Below, piece by piece: positions 63,460 to 64,000 of a stretch of 64,000 nucleotides of DNA; positions within the stretch are counted from its first letter, which is position 1, and each line of letters begins with the position of its first letter. Position numbers and translations under genes: made by a program. A model generated the notes under the pieces. That model searched no databases, was not told where the DNA came from, and was given only the letters and a program-made list of their open reading frames with translations. This stretch comes from Mesorhizobium sp. CU3. Lineage in GTDB: Bacteria; Pseudomonadota; Alphaproteobacteria; Rhizobiales; Rhizobiaceae. The stretch covers positions 620,001-684,000 of the forward strand of contig NZ_VFWX01000001.1 in assembly GCF_006442965.1 (NCBI RefSeq). Direction: 5' to 3'.

Positions 63460-64000
63460 ATGAGCAGCGGCTTTTTCGGCGACATCAAGACAATCAAATA
63501 TGAAGGGCCGGATTCGACCAATCCGCTGGCCTATCGCCACTACAACCCCGACGAAGTGGTGGCCGGCAAGCGGCTGGAGGACCATCTGCGCTTCGCCGTC
63601 GCCTATTGGCACTCCTTCGCCTGGCCGGGCGGCGATCCGTTCGGCGGCCAGACCTTCGACCGCCCGTGGTTCGCCAAGCCGGGCGCCATCGACACGATGG
63701 AGCTGGCGAAACTGAAAGCCGACGTCGCCTTCGAGATGTTCTCGCTGCTGGGTGCGCCCTATTTCTGCTTCCACGACGCGGACGTGCGCCCCGAAGGCAA
63801 GGATTTCTCCGAGAGTGCCGCACGGCTCGACGAGATCGCCGACTATTTCGCGGACAAGATGAAAAAGACCGGCGTCAAGCTGCTCTGGGGCACGGCGAAC
63901 CTGTTCTCTCACCGCCGTTTCATGTCGGGCGCGGCTACCAATCCGGACCCGGATGTCTTCGCTTATGCGGCGGCGACGGTGAAGAGCTGCATCGACGTCA
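63460..64000 (+). CDS. xylA: Xylose isomerase, N-terminal part (runs off window)
   Basis: The first ~180 codons of xylose isomerase, which turns D-xylose into D-xylulose for XylB. Early segments [19 protein letters not shown] and [21 protein letters not shown] are those of class II XylA. The catalytic region [13 protein letters not shown] supplies the active-site His. AGGAAGGAAACC before the ATG contains the ribosome-binding site. The remaining metal ligands lie beyond base 64000. Confidence 0.95.
   Translation, partial: MSSGFFGDIKTIKYEGPDSTNPLAYRHYNPDEVVAGKRLEDHLRFAVAYWHSFAWPGGDPFGGQTFDRPWFAKPGAIDTMELAKLKADVAFEMFSLLGAPYFCFHDADVRPEGKDFSESAARLDEIADYFADKMKKTGVKLLWGTANLFSHRRFMSGAATNPDPDVFAYAAATVKSCIDV

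Overview
This is a high-GC stretch of alphaproteobacterial chromosome, most like Mesorhizobium or a close Phyllobacteriaceae/Rhizobiales relative. The pointers are three DUF680 proteins (a family best known from Mesorhizobium loti), an aglEFGAK-type alpha-glucoside operon, a GAAC-N7-GAAC LexA box, a GGAAC-N16-CGTT general-stress promoter, and several rhizobial-style intergenic palindromes. The assignment rests on gene content only; no database search was possible. I recognised no tRNA, rRNA, CRISPR array or intact insertion sequence.

Layout. 0-3.4 kb: the end of a glutamine-synthetase-like gene, then a probably SOS-controlled DNA-repair pair (radical SAM protein and a UdgX uracil-DNA glycosylase fusion). 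3.5-9 kb: glycerate kinase, a UPF0303 protein, guanine deaminase, urate hydroxylase PuuD and a divergent LysR regulator. 9.3-13.1 kb: two flavin-dependent monooxygenases, a PhzF-like isomerase and dps. 13.1-21.9 kb: purine catabolism, with hiuH-xdhA-xdhB-xdhC on the minus strand and a PuuE-UraD fusion, ureidoglycine aminohydrolase, ureidoglycolate lyase and a deaminase on the plus strand. Together with guaD and puuD these genes lead from guanine to glyoxylate and urea. The allantoate-hydrolysing step is the only one not seen here.

21.9-31 kb: an mqsRA toxin-antitoxin pair, a CocE/NonD hydrolase, a four-gene peptide-type ABC importer and a phosphodiesterase-like protein. 31-33.7 kb: ECF sigma factor, membrane anti-sigma factor and secreted subtilisin-like protease in overlapping frames. 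33.8-35.7 kb: an FAD oxidoreductase and a small secreted protein. 35.8-43.8 kb: a LacI regulator divergent from the alpha-glucoside importer and alpha-glucosidase operon, with two identical operators and a strong terminator. 43.8-45.7 kb: three DUF680 genes, then decayed remains of what look like glycine-betaine demethylase genes (gbcA/gbcB).

45.9-51.2 kb: a mostly overlapping six-gene cassette of a PqqD-like protein, an HprK-like kinase, three family-2 glycosyltransferases and a nucleotidyltransferase-fold protein. Its product is unknown and it is the best candidate for an undescribed system. 51.3-58 kb: vapBC, a molybdoenzyme/ferredoxin-reductase-like pair, a Do-family protease, a metallo-hydrolase and a PPi-type phosphofructokinase. 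58-64 kb: an L,D-transpeptidase, a LysE exporter, a TTC38-like TPR protein, and xylose catabolism (xylB, then xylA running off the end).
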